Shown here: in pieces, positions 32,952 through 44,865 of the stretch
Numbering within the stretch: the stretch's first letter is position 1
Layout of the letters: every line of letters begins with the position of its first letter
Source of the DNA: Mrakia gelida
Taxonomy: Eukaryota; Basidiomycota; Tremellomycetes; Cystofilobasidiales; Mrakiaceae
DNA length: 64,000 bases
Direction: 5' to 3'
Assembly: GCA_024345305.1 (NCBI GenBank)
Contig: BRON01000015.1
Span: 62,001 to 126,000, forward strand
Translations under genes and position numbers: made by a program
The notes under the pieces: model-generated
What the model saw: only the letters and a program-made list of their open reading frames with translations
Told to the model about the DNA's origin: nothing
Databases searched by the model: none

Positions 32952-34014
32952 CATGTTCATCACACTCCTCATTCGCTTTGCTTGGTTTCTGCTTCCCGAA
33001 AACACTTGAGGAAGACTTGAGCTCGAGCTTCGACGCGTCGATCGACGTGAGCAAAAGCGAAACTTTCGTGCTCGAAGTCGATTTGAACCCAGAGCTTTCC
33101 TTCCCAGCCACCTCGACGATTTTCACCTTCGCCCCCAATCATGCAGGTCTTCCTCAGCAGCGAGAGACGTAGAGACCTGCAGACCTCAAGAAAAGCACGA
33201 GCTTTCCCTTGCTCAAAACGAACTCACGACGCGTCGCTCGACCTTGCCTTTCGCGCCAGCAGCTCAGCGTGGAGACGAGATGCACCGAACTCGCTGGGCT
33301 CTCTTAAACATAGAAGCACGATATGCGTTCTCGCTCTTTGACATACTTTCTCTCGCAGGTTTTCACCTGAAAGAAGCCAACTTTCGCTCGACAAGAGTTT
33401 CCGAAACGACTCAACATCTTCGAGTTTCGCGAGTTCTATCACGCATCTCCTTAGTTCAGCGGCGTAAGTCGTCGTTAGACCAAAGTGGATGACCAGATGA
33501 ATACGATTACGTAGCGGCGTCAGATCCCTAAGACTCAGTTGCTCTTCCTTTCAATCCTTGACGAAGGAAAGAAAAAAAGAAGCGAACTTGAGCTGGAAGA
33601 GACCAATCCTTCAATCGGGGACCGAAATGGAAAGAGACCCCTTTCGGGGGTCTGCCACTCGCCTGGCCAACTTGTGGTGTCTTTTGCTTCGAAGAACGAT
33701 TTTTTGGGGCATTGCGAGAGGAGGGGATTCAAACGGACGCGTCGACTCGGGGAACTGTTCAGCATGCGACGCTCTGGCGTTTTTGTGACGTCTATGGCTG
33801 CGACGCTTCGGCGTAACGTACATTATAGGAGTCAACCGAGCTGAAGAGCTTCTTCCGATGTAGCTCAGTAAGGATCCAGGGATGCGAACAGCGTCGAGAC
33901 GCGACGGAATGGGCATTTCTCACCCTCTCTCTCAGTCCAGTCTCATCTTCATTTTCCTGCTTTTTTTCCCCAAAGCACCCTTGATGGATATCCTACGCTC
34001 CATTGACTTTGCAG
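32952..34014. other. Intergenic region, nothing supported
   Basis: I found no ORF with plausible splice partners and no structured RNA. A short ATG frame at 33983 (MDILRSIDFAVENFASW) stops after 18 codons just before the next gene. It might be a broken or alternative first exon of that gene. Confidence 0.35.
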
Positions 34015-34015
34015 T

Positions 34016-36554
34016 AGAAAATTTTGCTTCTTGGATTTGAGACCGACGAGGCTGCTTTCAGCCCTCCCCCCTTTCAACTTCAAAGCCTCGGTCGTCCAGA
34101 AACACACGAACTCCATCGCGGACTGCCTCTGTCCCATCAGGGAAGCAGGTCGCTCCCTCTCCAAGGCTTCCAAACGACAACATCTCGTCCTCTCGACGCC
34201 AACTACTCCCGAAGGTCAACAGCACGCCATCGATACTCAGCTGGGACAGTACCCTCGGACGCTCAACTCCATCCCTCCGGATACTTATGCGGAGGGACCC
34301 AACATCGCTCAGGACGCGAAAGAAGCTTCGCCTCTGCCGCCTCAGGTTTATGGTGCATGGTGGCAGGAGTGCGTAGATTTCACCTTCTCACTGTCTCTAG
34401 GCTGTCACGAATCTCTTGGGTTCTCTTCGAGCTGACTCGCGACGTTTTTGGACCAACAGACGTCGAGATCCCGTTCTTCAACCTCCCCATGCAGGCTCCT
34501 CCACCTCTCATCACCCAACCATCGCTCCCTCCTCTTCCTCCTCGTCGTCTCATCGTACTGGAACTTCGACCGGACCTCCTCCCAACACCAGAGCTCGTCC
34601 CCCCGCTCCATCGATGCCTCCTCCTAGAAACTCCAGGACATCTCATCCAGTCCAGCCTCCCACCGCACCCCCCGCCTCAGCTCCTCCTCCACCATCTCAT
34701 CCTCCATCCCAGCCATTGAGCTCTTCCTCAACTCAGCCTCGAACGCCGTCCCGAACTCAAACCATCCTCGTTCAGCCTTCGCCGTCGTCGTCGTCGTCGA
34801 GGCAGCCAACGGCGCGACGACCTCCCTCCCAGGAGCAGAACCTCCTTCATCGATCCAACTCAGCCGCGGAGCTCAGAGGACCCCAGGACGACACCCGAGG
34901 AGGACAAGGACGAGGAGGAGAAGGGGATCCGAGCAACCTCAACCCAGGATCGTCGATCCGTCGTTCCACTTCGATGAGCTCGATCTTCGGTGGTGCTCTG
35001 GTTCCACAAGATGGTTCGCTGTTCCCACGCCTCCCGCCCATCCTTCCCTCGCCCTCGTCCTCTCCTAGATCCCACCGAGACTACAATCTTGCGAGCTACC
35101 AATCCTCTCCCTGCGCAAGATCTTCCTCCTCTTACCTCGCTCAACAACCCTCCTCCGCCATCGCACCCGCCTTCGGTTCACTCGCCTTTGCCTCGTCCCC
35201 AACTCCCGCACGAGTCGCTCATCGCCAACGAGATCAGAGCGAGCTACAGCCTTTGCCATCCGTCTCTTCGACGATCGTCGGTGCCGGTCACCTCTTCAGC
35301 CGTCGAGGAGGAGGTCGACGACGAGAACACGAAGCGAACGAGGAAGCAGCAACCAGAGGAGGAGGTCGATCTAACACGAGCCGAACCGGAGGCCAGAGCC
35401 CAAGTCCTCTCGAGAGAGATCGCCGAGGAGTGGGAAGCGGAGGAGGAGGAGGAAGAGGAGGAAACGGGAATCAAGCTCGAGGTGAAGGACCTGCTGAGGA
35501 TGGGAGAGGGGGAGGAGGAGGAGAACGAAGTGGGAACGCGTCGTCTTCCTCGTCGTCTCAACAACCAAGGAGATCCCAAGCGTCGACAGATTCTCCCGGA
35601 CCTTCGGGCTCGTCTTCGTTCCTCTCGACACTCGCTCCTACTGGTCCTACTGGAAGTTCGGAACTCGCTCAGTCGTCGGAAACGGACATCATCACACCCT
35701 CTCGACCCACTCCTTCCCAACCTCCCATCCCTCGCTCGCGTGGGACTTCCGGCCTCTCCACTCTCGCTGCTGCTTGTCTCTCGACATCCGAGCAACTTCA
35801 TGAGCCTCAACAGTCGTCGAACAGGGCCGAGGAGCGTCGAGCAGCAGCAGGACCAACCAGCGAAGAGTCCACAAGCCAACGCGACAACTCAGGAGAACGA
35901 CTCCTCGCACACCCTCAGCATCAACATCCAGCGTTCGAAGCTCCTCCTCCTCCTCCACCTACTCGTCCTCTCCAACACACCTCCTCCTCGCCGGCTTCCG
36001 CTCGTCCCTTCCTCCAAGCAGCAGCAGCATCCCCCCTCGCTCCCCTCCGCTTCGATCCTCCCCCCGCTCCTCGGGACTCACGACTCGGTGTCGCTGATGT
36101 CCCTCCTCCTCAAGAATTTTCTGCTCCTGGTGGACAAGGAGGGTCTGGAGAGGCGGGCTTGTTCGGTATCGTCGGATGGGAGGGGGAGAAGCCGGCAGCA
36201 GGAAGTTCGGAGAGCAGGTCCTCGACGACTGGCGTGAACGTTCCGACGCGATTCGAATCGTCCTCCTCCCTCTCCTCTACCGCCACCTCTTCCTCTGTAC
36301 AATCGACCACCACCACATCCTCCTCCACCACCTCGCTCCCTAGTACTTCATCTAGCCGAAGTCTCACCTCCCAACCCAACCTTCCTCAAACTCCGACCCA
36401 TCCGTCCGTCGGACAGCAGAAGAGAGCCGTCTCCGACTCTCAGGAGACCTCGCCTGGTGAGAGACGAAAGAAGGATGGTGTGGGTGCGTTCGGACGTGGG
36501 GAGATCAAGGAGGGGGATGAGGGAACGAGAGAAGAAGAAGGGCGAAAGGAGTGA
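34016..36554 (+). CDS. Large low-complexity protein, 5' end uncertain
   Basis: Two exons in the same phase (34016-34345 and 34401-36554) give about 828 codons to a TGA. The N-terminal 110 residues are ordinary in composition (SIADCLCPIREAGRSLSKAS; LGQYPRTLNSIPPDTYAEG) and continue into AVTNLLGSLRADSRRFWTNR after the intron. The rest is Ser/Pro/Gln/Gly-rich, with Gly-Arg stretches and a charged C-terminus, so it is probably disordered. No start codon is certain: an acceptor (TTTGCAG) sits at 34008-34014, implying an upstream exon. A donor-like GTGAGA overlaps the stop, so more exons could follow. I recognise no family. A scaffold or RNA-associated role would be guesswork. Confidence 0.5.
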
Positions 36555-36972
36555 GAGGAGGAGGGAGTTGTAGGTTCGTTCGGTCGCTCCTCGTCCAACG
36601 TCTCTTTTTGCGAGAGCTGATCATCTATCTCTTTTGCGCGAACAGGATTAGTACGGCGCTTTGCTTCAGTTTCAGGTTCGTCGAACATCTTCCATCCTCG
36701 TCGCGTCTTCGTACCTGGAGCCGCTAACCTCGACGCGCTCCTTCTCCTCTTCATCTCGTCTCTCTCGTAGTTTTGGCTTTCTCTGTGCGTTCTCGAGTTG
36801 TCTGTACCTTTGCACCTCTCTTCGAGCGACTGACTCGTCTCCATCACTTCGTTTCGCAGTCATTAACAACATCACGAGTTTGTCGCGTTTTGCTCTTCTT
36901 CGTCGTCCGTTCGTTCTTCGAGTCTGTACTTACCTTTTGTTATTTCTCGCTACCCACGCTGCTCATTCTCAG

Positions 36973-37658
36973 CACAATGAGGAACCTCGTTCTCGAATCT
37001 ACAATGGATTCGAGCTCTTGCTACCAACGAGGGTGAGTCGTTTGCTTGCCTCCTCGACTTCGCTCGCTCGGCGACGTGGATTTCGAGACCTCGTCACTGA
37101 CTCTCGACCCGCATTATTCTTTCCAGATCCTCAGCTTCACACCAGCACACTACGTGAGCGATAACGATATCCCCTCGCTTCGCTCCTCGACTTCGACGCG
37201 TCGAGGCTGACTTGCCCTTTTCGTCGCGTCTCTTCTCGAACAGATGTACCATCACAACCAGACCGATTGAGCCTACTCGATACGGAAACATGCATATCAC
37301 ATCCATCACTATACGACGTGAGTCTCCTCCCCTTCGCCTTCTCTCAATCTCGTTTCGAAAGAAGGCTCACTCGTCCGCTCCCCTCGTCTTGCCCGTCAGT
37401 TTGAACGAAAGAAGGGCTCTGGCCGACCACGACTATATTTGGTGAGTTCCCTTTCCCTCTCCGTTCCTCTCGCGAGGATAAACCACCCCTGACCTTCGTT
37501 CGATCTGTCGCTTGCTCAGCATTTTGGTCGAACGCGACGAGGTAGTCTTCTTCTCTCGAAGAAAGGTCAGTTGCCTCTCTCCTGCGACGATCTTCTCGAC
37601 CTCGTCACTGACCTCCTCCTTTATCATTCAACAGATGCCTTTGTTTGTGTTTCGATAG
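36973..37658 (+). CDS. 3' part of an unknown gene built of very short exons, with an in-frame TGA
   Basis: Six exons chain with consistent phase: 36973-37032, 37127-37153, 37244-37317, 37400-37441, 37520-37565 and 37635-37658 (TAG). They read HNEEPRSRIYNGFELL.., ILSFTPAHY, MYHHNQTD, then a TGA at 37268-37270, AYSIRKHAYH.., LNERRALADHDY.., ILVERDEVVFFSRRK and MPLFVFR. Every intron has GTGAGT/GTCAGT-type donors and CTGAC or similar before CAG. The single TGA is the only break. Upstream exons (for example 36860-36877) are likely but not resolved, and this could be the tail of the preceding gene. No family recognised. Confidence 0.4.
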
Positions 37659-38249
37659 CTGGAGGGAGAGTCGAGAGGGAGGATTGATCGGGAGAGCCAG
37701 ACGTTTCGTTTTCGCTCGCCTGTGATGTCGATGAGTCCTTCGTTCGAAGTCTTTGGCGTCTCGTTGTGAAAACGCAAGGTTTCACGGTGGTCATAGTCGG
37801 CAGGACTCTTGAGAGACGAATCGAAAAAGAGACAAGGAAGACTCGTCTTCGATTCTGCAGCCCAACAACGAGCTCGACTTTCGTTGCGCATCTCAACGTC
37901 GACGAAAAGAGAGAGAAAGACGGTTCATGATGCTAGTGATGTAGTGAGATAGAGAAAGGTACGTAGATCAGTCATGCAAAGAGACGAGAAAGGAACTCAA
38001 AGGAAAAGAAGACAAAAACAGAACCGTGAAGAAATCAAAGCGACGCGACGCGACTCGACTCGACTGCCGCTCTCCACCCAGCGGAAACGGATCTCAAAAA
38101 CAGACTCTGATCGACGTTCACCTCCCAGCGCTCCCACTCCCACTTCCCGCTCCCGAAGCAGGTCTGCTCCTGACTGGAACTCCTCCAGGGAAGTCGAAGT
38201 GAGTTGTTGGAGCTTCGGCCGCTCGAGCTCGGCGGGCGGCTTCCTTCTT
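37659..38249. other. Spacer between two convergent genes
   Basis: Presumed 3' flanks of the short-exon gene and of the J-protein fusion. I see no further gene or repeat. Confidence 0.4.
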
Positions 38250-41200
38250 TTATTGAGCCTGGTGGGTGGGTGGGTCGGTCGGAGGGGTGGTGGAAGAGGA
38301 GGGGAAAGAAAGAGGAGGGGGGTAGCTTCGTCAGTGATCGAGTTTCGAAACGAGAGGAAGAGGGAGAGCTGGAACGAGACGAGAAAGAACGACGCGACTC
38401 GAACGAAACCCGGAACGAGAGACCAAAAGCAACGCGAATTCACCTGAATGATAGGCAGCATCAAGTTCCTATGGTACTCGCTCATCTTCGCGAACGCCGG
38501 TGGGAGGGGAGGAGGAGTAGGCGGCTTGGGAGGAGGGTACTTGGCCGATCGAACCGACGACTGGACGTGTTGCTCGTACGAAACGTTGTTTGCTGAGGAG
38601 TTGGACGAGGAGGGAGCCGAGGGTTGGTGGTGACGAGGAGTGGGAGCTACGATGGGAGGGCTGAGGTTCGTTCGAGCTGGCCCGACGGGAGGAGGAGTTG
38701 GAGCGGGAGGTCGATACTGTTGAGGAAGAGTCGGAGCTCGTTGCTGCTGGTGAGGAGGGGGAGGAGTGGATGCTGCTCGAGGTTGAGTGGGAGGGATGAA
38801 CCTTGAGGACGTTGAGTGTGAGTTGAAGTTGGAGTGAGGAGGTTCTTCTCGAGGAGAGTGGACGTTTCCAAAGCGAGGTTCGTCCGATTGTCTTGACGAG
38901 TTCGACGCGACTCCCGCTCCTCCTCTTCCTCCTCTCCCTCCTCGTCCACCTCGACCTGGGTCCCTAGGTACATGAAGACCGTTCGAGGTGGCTGATTCCG
39001 AAGTCTGTTGCCGTTCCCTCCTGGTCGCAGAAGGATGCTCGACTCCTCCACCTCGTCCTCTCGCTCCTCCCCTCCCTCTCGCTCCATCTCTCCCTCCTCG
39101 TTGACTCGTTGCGCTCTCCGTCCTCTCCCTCGACGGCTGCTGCTGCTGCTGGTCGACTACCGACTCTTCTCCCCATCCACCTCCGTAAGCGACCTTCTCC
39201 TCAGCCTGCTCAGGAAGTTCCCATCCCAATCCAGTTTCCTCATGAGCGGGGATCTCCCAACCATAGACCTTCGGCATCGACGACGACGACGCAGACTCAT
39301 CATCTCCTCCTCGAACGGAGGAGAGAGGTTTGCCTCTTCCCTTCCCCTTCCTGCTCCCCGTCGTCGAAGATCGTCCTCCTCGTTCCGACTCGAGAACTCC
39401 CTCGGAGATGAGAGGAGAAGGAGGGACTTCGGGGATCGAAGACTCGACCATGTTGCTCCAATCGAGAACGACGTCGTACTTGGGAGGGAGGTTGTTGTTC
39501 GTTTCAAAGAGAGGGGAGTTGAAGACGGTGGCGGGAGCTGGAGGAGCTGGAGGGGGTGGTGGGGGAGGAGGAGCGGTCGAAGAGGATTGGGAGAACTTGT
39601 GAGGAGGAACGTAGGGTCGAGCTGGTGGCTCCTGAGCGACGGGAGATGACGGCTTCTGCTGCTGCTGCTGAGGACGAGGAGGTAGTTGGTGTTGCGGCTG
39701 TTGCTGAGGAGTGGGAGTTGGGACCTTGGTCGCTCGTCCGTCCGTCGTCGCTCGAGGGAACGCTCCTGGGACTGGAGGAGTCGAAGTTCGTCCGTTCGTC
39801 GTCGCCGTCGCTGCTGGTGCTGCTGGAGGTTGAGCCTGCTCCTTCCTAGGCTTCCTCTCCCTCGGTTCCCTCGCCTTCTTCCCAGCTGGAACGCTGCTCA
39901 GAACCGGCGCGACGGGAACGCTCTGAGGCGAAGGAGGTCTCGGCTCCTGAGCTGCTGGTGCTCGGAAGCTGTCGTTGAAGACGCCCATCGAAAAGAAGAC
40001 TCCCTCTGGATTGGGTTGATCGACCTGAGGCGTGTTGGTTCCGGAACGGGGAGGAGGAGTGTTCGAGGACGCGACGAGGACTTCTCCGTTCGATTTGGAC
40101 GCGTCGTCGAGTCGAACCGACGAAGGCGTTGAAGCGACCTTGGGACCTTGAGCTTTGGCTGCTTCTCGAAGAGCTTTCCTCTCCTCTCGAGTGAGAGCTT
40201 TGGACGTGGCTGCTGCTGCTGGTGCTGGTGGTTCCTCCTTCTTGACTTCGGCGGCTGGAGCAGGAGGAGGAGCGACGGGAGTCGACGAGGGTGCTGATGC
40301 CCGAGGAGTCTCCTTCTTGACGACGGGAGGAATAGGAGCGGCTGCTCGAGGTGCGGAAGAAGAAGAAGGAGGAGGAGGAGGTGGTGGTGGGGATGGAGCG
40401 GCTGCTTTGAAAGCTGGAGCTGGAGGAACGACCGTCGTTCGAGGAGCTGGAGGTGGCCTCATCTGATCTCGAGTCTCCCGCCGTTGCTGTCTCGACTGCT
40501 GCTGGGGTGCTGGAGGTGGTGGTGGTGGGTGTGGGACCGAGCTCGACGCTGTCGGAGTGGGGACCGTTCGAGTCGTCGAAGCCTGAGGGACCGACCGACT
40601 CGACGAGGGTTGGGGCTGAGGAGCTGGTTGAGCGACTGAAGGCGAAAGAATGCTCTCCTCTCGGCCCTTTCCCTTTCCAACGTAAGTAGGAGTTGGTTCC
40701 TCCTCTTTCTTGGGCTCCTCCTTCCTCGAAGCCGACGGCGTGTACGACGAGGCGAACCTGTTGAGCGAGGGAGACGCGTATCGCTGAGGAGGAGGGTGAG
40801 CTGAGGTCGAGGGAGTGTGGCTTCGAGAGGGAGGGGGTAGTTGATCGTTCATCGAGAGTTTGAGAACTCTGCGGAGGACAGAAAGCAGGGAGAGGGAAGC
40901 GTGAGGTGAGTGAAGAAGCCAGGGAGAGGGAAGCGTGAGGTGAGTGACGCGTCGTTCTTGAGAGCGAAACGAGTGAACTCACCGGGCGAGTTCGTCCTCC
41001 TCCATCGACATTTTGATCGCACTGCAAGCCCAAGCAACAAAGAGGTTAGCAACGCGTTCGAATCCACCCTCTTCGCCTCATCTCTCCTTCCCTCGGCGCG
41101 ACGAGGCCAAAAACTCACTGAGCGATCTGCTCCTCCTCCGTCATCGCAGCGACCTTAATCGGCATCGCTCCTCCCTCCTCCTCCTTCTTATTCGTCTCCC

Positions 41201-44200
41201 AAGCAGGCCCACCACTCTCCTTCCTCTCACTCCCCTGCTGCTGCTGCATAGGCGGTCTCGGTCCACTCGCCCTCTCCGCGCTCGTCGTCTTCCTCTTCTC
41301 CTCCTTCTCCCACCCAATCCCACCCTCCTCTCCCTTCCTCGGCAGCTCCACTCCAGTCCCCACAGGAGGAGGCATCGCCGTCCCACCTCCACCCCCACCA
41401 TAACCATTCCTAACATCCTCCAACTCATCAGCTTCAGGGATCCTACCCTGCTGAGTCCCCCAAAGCTGAAACTGCTTCTCCAAACACTTCTTGCTCCCCT
41501 TGTGCTTCTCCATCGCGATGGAGACGTCGTCTCCCCATTTGGATCGGATCCCGGTCTCGCAGAAGGGGCATTCGACGGGTTCGGTGAACTTGGGTGGCGG
41601 TGGAGGAGGTGGGGTCTTGGGTCGAGGAGGAGCGGGTTTGGTTTTGGGAGGTTTGGGTTGGGGAGGTGGAGCTCGAGCGGCTGAGGGTCGACCTTTGGGT
41701 GCTGAGGTGGATGAGGAGGTGGCGGAAGGTTTGGGAGTTGGGTGAAAGGTGAAGGTCGGCATGGAGCCTGGCATGGTTGGTGGAGGGGAGGGAGTGGGTG
41801 CAGGAGGAGTGGGAGCGGGAGCTGCTTTCGCTGCTGAAGGAGAAGACGGTGGTGATGGAGTGGGAGTGGGAGGTTTGGCCTTCGTAGGTTGAGGTTTCGC
41901 CGCCGGAGGTGGAGTAGGAGTAGGAGCCTTCGGTGGTTGAGCCTTGGGTTGAGGAGGAAGAGGGACTCGCGTCGTCTCTGGCGATTCGGTTCCCGACCTC
42001 GACGACTGTGAGGAGTCCTTCTCGTTCGACGACGATCCCGAGGGAGACGTCCCTGATCCTGAGCCTAACTCATCGGCCTTCGAGGGAGAGGTGGGAGCGG
42101 GAGTAGGCTGGAGAAAGAGACGAAAGTCGAGAAGGATCAGCGTCGAGTTCGAACGAACGAACGAGGAAGAAGACGACGAGTCGAAAACGAACCTTGGGTC
42201 GCATCCTGAAAGCTTGCTTAGGCTTCTGGAACGTGTGTTGAACAGAGACGACCCTGGCTGCTGTGACGGGCTCAATTTTGGTGGAGGACTGAGACCGCGA
42301 ACGACCATGGAAGGGAACAAGATCAGCTCTCGTTCCGACGCGTCGTCCCCCCTCATCTCCTCTCCCTGACTCCCACCTCCTCCCAACCCACCCAAAGCGA
42401 GCACTCACCGAAACGATATCAAAAGTGATCCACAAATCTCCCTTATCCCCACCGTTCCTCCCCGCCGGCAACCCCTCGTTCTTGATCCTGATCGTCCTCA
42501 GGCCCTTCTTCCCGATCGCGTTCGGAGGGATGGTGACCTTGATTCCACGACCGTCGAGGTGGACGAGAAGGACTCGAGAGAATCCAGCAGCGACGTCCGA
42601 GTAGGTGCATTGGACCTGGGAGGGTGGGTCGGTGGGAGGATGGGTGGATGGAGGGGTGGGAGAGGAAGAAAGGAAGAAAGGAAGGAAGGGTAGAAGACGG
42701 GTAAGCGCGAGCGAGAACGAGACAAGGAGGGACGAAGAGAAGACGACGAACCGAAGTGATGAGATCCTTGGGAGCCATGAGATCGAAATGAGCGTGAGGA
42801 GTGAGCTTCATGATGAAGATGATGTCTCCGTTGACCATGTTGGGCTACGGTAAATCAAAACAAACCGAAACGAAGGTCAGCTCGTTCGTCGACGCGTTCT
42901 CGTCCCAACCCTCCGCTCTCTCCTCTCCTCTCCTCTCCCTCGCAGCCAAAAACAAAAGTAGAGTGTATCTCACAGCCCTATGTCCCGACCCCTTCCCAGT
43001 GATCTTCTCTCCATCGGTCATCCCGGGAGTGACATTCACGTTGAACGTCTTCGACTCCTTCTTCAGTCCCGTTCCTCCGATGCAGCTTGGGCACCTGTTT
43101 CACCAAAAGATCAACGGAAAAAGACCGTCAGCGTGAGCGGTCTCTCTCGAAACGAGAACCACGAGCGAAGCGAAACGAGGAGAGAGAAAAAGGTGAGAAC
43201 GACGAACCAAAGAGCCTCATCTCGATCCTGCTGAGTGATAATCTCCTTGGCTCCCTTGCAGCGACCACAGGTTTTACGCTTCTTGGTTGATCCCTATAAC
43301 GTGCAACCGAAACCGAAAACACGTCTTCGTCAGCTCGACGCTCGACGCTCGACGACGAGACGAGCTCGCGAACGACGAAGGGAAGAAAAACGAGTACGAA
43401 AAGCTCACCTTCCCATCGCACTCGTAGCAAGGTTTCGGCTGAGGTTCTCGGGGAGTCTTGGCTTTGCCGTTACTGTGATATCGAGGAAAGAAGGCGAAGG
43501 TGAGCTCTCTCGGTTCGAAGCGAGACGAACGAACGAACGCGACAAAGAGAGACGAGATGAGACGCGTGCGAAACTCACCCTCCACAATCCGTACACACAC
43601 AGTCCCTCTCGACCTTCTTCTCCTCCTTCTTCCCGAACCAGAGATCCTCCAGCGTGACCTGATGTGTGACGACGAGATTGGGAGCTTGAGGTGGTGGTGG
43701 TGGTGGTGGAGGAGCGGGTTTGGGTTTGGGAGGTTGACGCGACGAGGATCCGTGAGAGTGGGAGTGAGGATGAGGATGGCCGTGCGAGTAGGGGTTGTAG
43801 GCTGGAAGTCCCAAGGGCGAGGTGAAGAGGTCAGCTGTGAGGGGAGCAGAGTCTCGAGGCCTCTCGAGCTCGACGAGATGCAAGGAAACGAAGCGAAGAC
43901 GAAAGCGAGATCGCGACTCACAACTTCCACCCCCTCCTCCTCCTCATCCCTGCCTCCTCCTCTGCTCCTCCATCAACCTCCTAAGATACTCCGCCTCCGT
44001 CTCGTAGTCCCCATCCGAGTCATCGTCCTCATCGTCGTAGTACTCCCCGTCGTCGTCGTCCTCGTAGTACCCTCCCCCTCCGAATCCTCCTCCTCCAAAC
44101 CCTCCCCCTCCTCCTCGACCTCCCAGACCTCCTCCGCCGGCAAAGAAGCCCGAACCGAACATGAACTCGAAGAAGTCTTGGGCTGACATTCCACCTGTGG

Positions 44201-44865
44201 CAGATTAAAGCAAAAGAGAAAGATCAGGACGGGAGGAAGAAGAGGAGACGAGAGAAAAGAGAGGTCGAGTGAACGAACCAGGCATCCCACCACCACCTCC
44301 ACCTCCACCTCCAAACCCGCCCGTCTTCTCCTTGAAATTGACACCGTGACGATCGTAGGCTGCTCGAGTGTTGGAGTCTGAGAGGGTTTGGTAGCTGCGA
44401 ATCGAACGCGAAGGGGAGGTGGGTGGGGGGAGAGGGAAGGGAGGGAAGGGAGGATGGTGAGCTCGGCCCTTTTTCTCGTTTGAACGTCGAACCCATCTCC
44501 TCCCTCTCTTCGAGCAGATCTTCCCAACACGAAACGAAAGAAGACTCACGCATGCGAAACCTCCTTGAACTTCAAATCTGCTGACAGACCATCGCCTGCG
44601 AGAGAAGGGAGAAGGGAGGAGATCAGCTCGACTCCCTCGACTCCCTCCTTCGTTTTGTGTCGTTCACTGAAGCTTCAGTACCATTTTTCGATACCCCCTC
44701 TTAATCTCCGACTCGTCAGCATCGATAGAAACTCCCAGTAAGGTGTCTGCAAAGCGATCAAAGAACGAAGAGAGTCAGGAAGGGGAGGGTGGAGCGGAGA
44801 AGGGGGTGGCAAAGGGGGAAGGGAAGAATGGGACGGAGCTCACAGAAGTGTGGGTCGGACACCAT
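38250..44865 (-). CDS. Class A J-protein fused to CCHC finger, tandem UIMs and long disordered tracts
   Basis: Exons (5' to 3'): 44844-44865, 44668-44746, 44550-44595, 44279-44394, 43922-44194, 43579-43801, 43409-43472, 43208-43293, 42974-43094, 42752-42844, 42409-42615, 42193-42288, 41119-42107, 40983-41021, 38444-40868 and 38250-38258 (about 1,630 codons, TAA). The order is: J-domain (MVSDPHFYTLLGVSIDADE ... AYQTLSDSNTRAAYDRHG), Gly/acidic region, Cys-rich zinc region (CVCTDCGG, CYECDGK, CGRCKGAK, CPSCIGGTG) and substrate-binding domain (DLWITFDIV). Then come Pro-rich linkers, a CPFC..H.....C finger (about 41480-41580), two ubiquitin-interacting motifs (EEEQIAHAIKMSMEED; EEDELARVLKLSMND) and an 800-residue disordered tail. 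No stop separates the J-protein from the UIM part. Oddities: no HPD motif and a phase conflict between exons 2 and 3, and an in-frame TGA at 43944-43946. Class A J-proteins pass substrates to Hsp70; the fusion suggests ubiquitinated clients. Confidence 0.65.
40886..40947. repeat. 34-bp tandem duplication in an intron of the J-protein fusion gene
   Basis: The unit starting CAGGGAGAGGGAAGCGTGAG at 40886 is repeated at 40920 with 28 matching bases before it diverges. It lies in the intron 40869-40982. On the gene strand it duplicates the pyrimidine-rich stretch before the acceptor. Confidence 0.8.

Noticed and set aside
33840..33900. A TAGCTCAGT string that looked like a tRNA D-arm.
   Set aside because: No acceptor stem, anticodon arm or GGTTCGAATCC-type T-loop at the right distance on either strand.
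34990..36237. A 415-codon plus-strand frame overlapping the low-complexity protein.
   Set aside because: It overlaps the longer frame that joins in phase to the upstream exon. It is Arg/Leu-rich in the way shifted Ser/Pro codons translate.
39846..41033. A long minus-strand Ser-rich frame beside the J-protein fusion.
   Set aside because: It is a shifted reading of the Pro/Gln-rich exon 38444-40868 and crosses two splice sites that the in-phase model uses.
42193..42615. Splitting the J-protein and the UIM protein into two genes.
   Set aside because: No stop codon occurs between them in the used frame, both introns keep phase 0, and no start context or promoter-like spacer is seen. The split remains possible and is listed as the refuting test.
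24391..44200. Three lone in-frame TGAs could mean TGA is a sense codon or selenocysteine here.
   Set aside because: TGA is the natural end of several clean genes in this window (the kinase at 4257, the membrane protein at 18910, the gene at 57391). Other broken copies carry TAG or TAA. Fungi of this group are not known to use selenocysteine. Local lesions explain it better.
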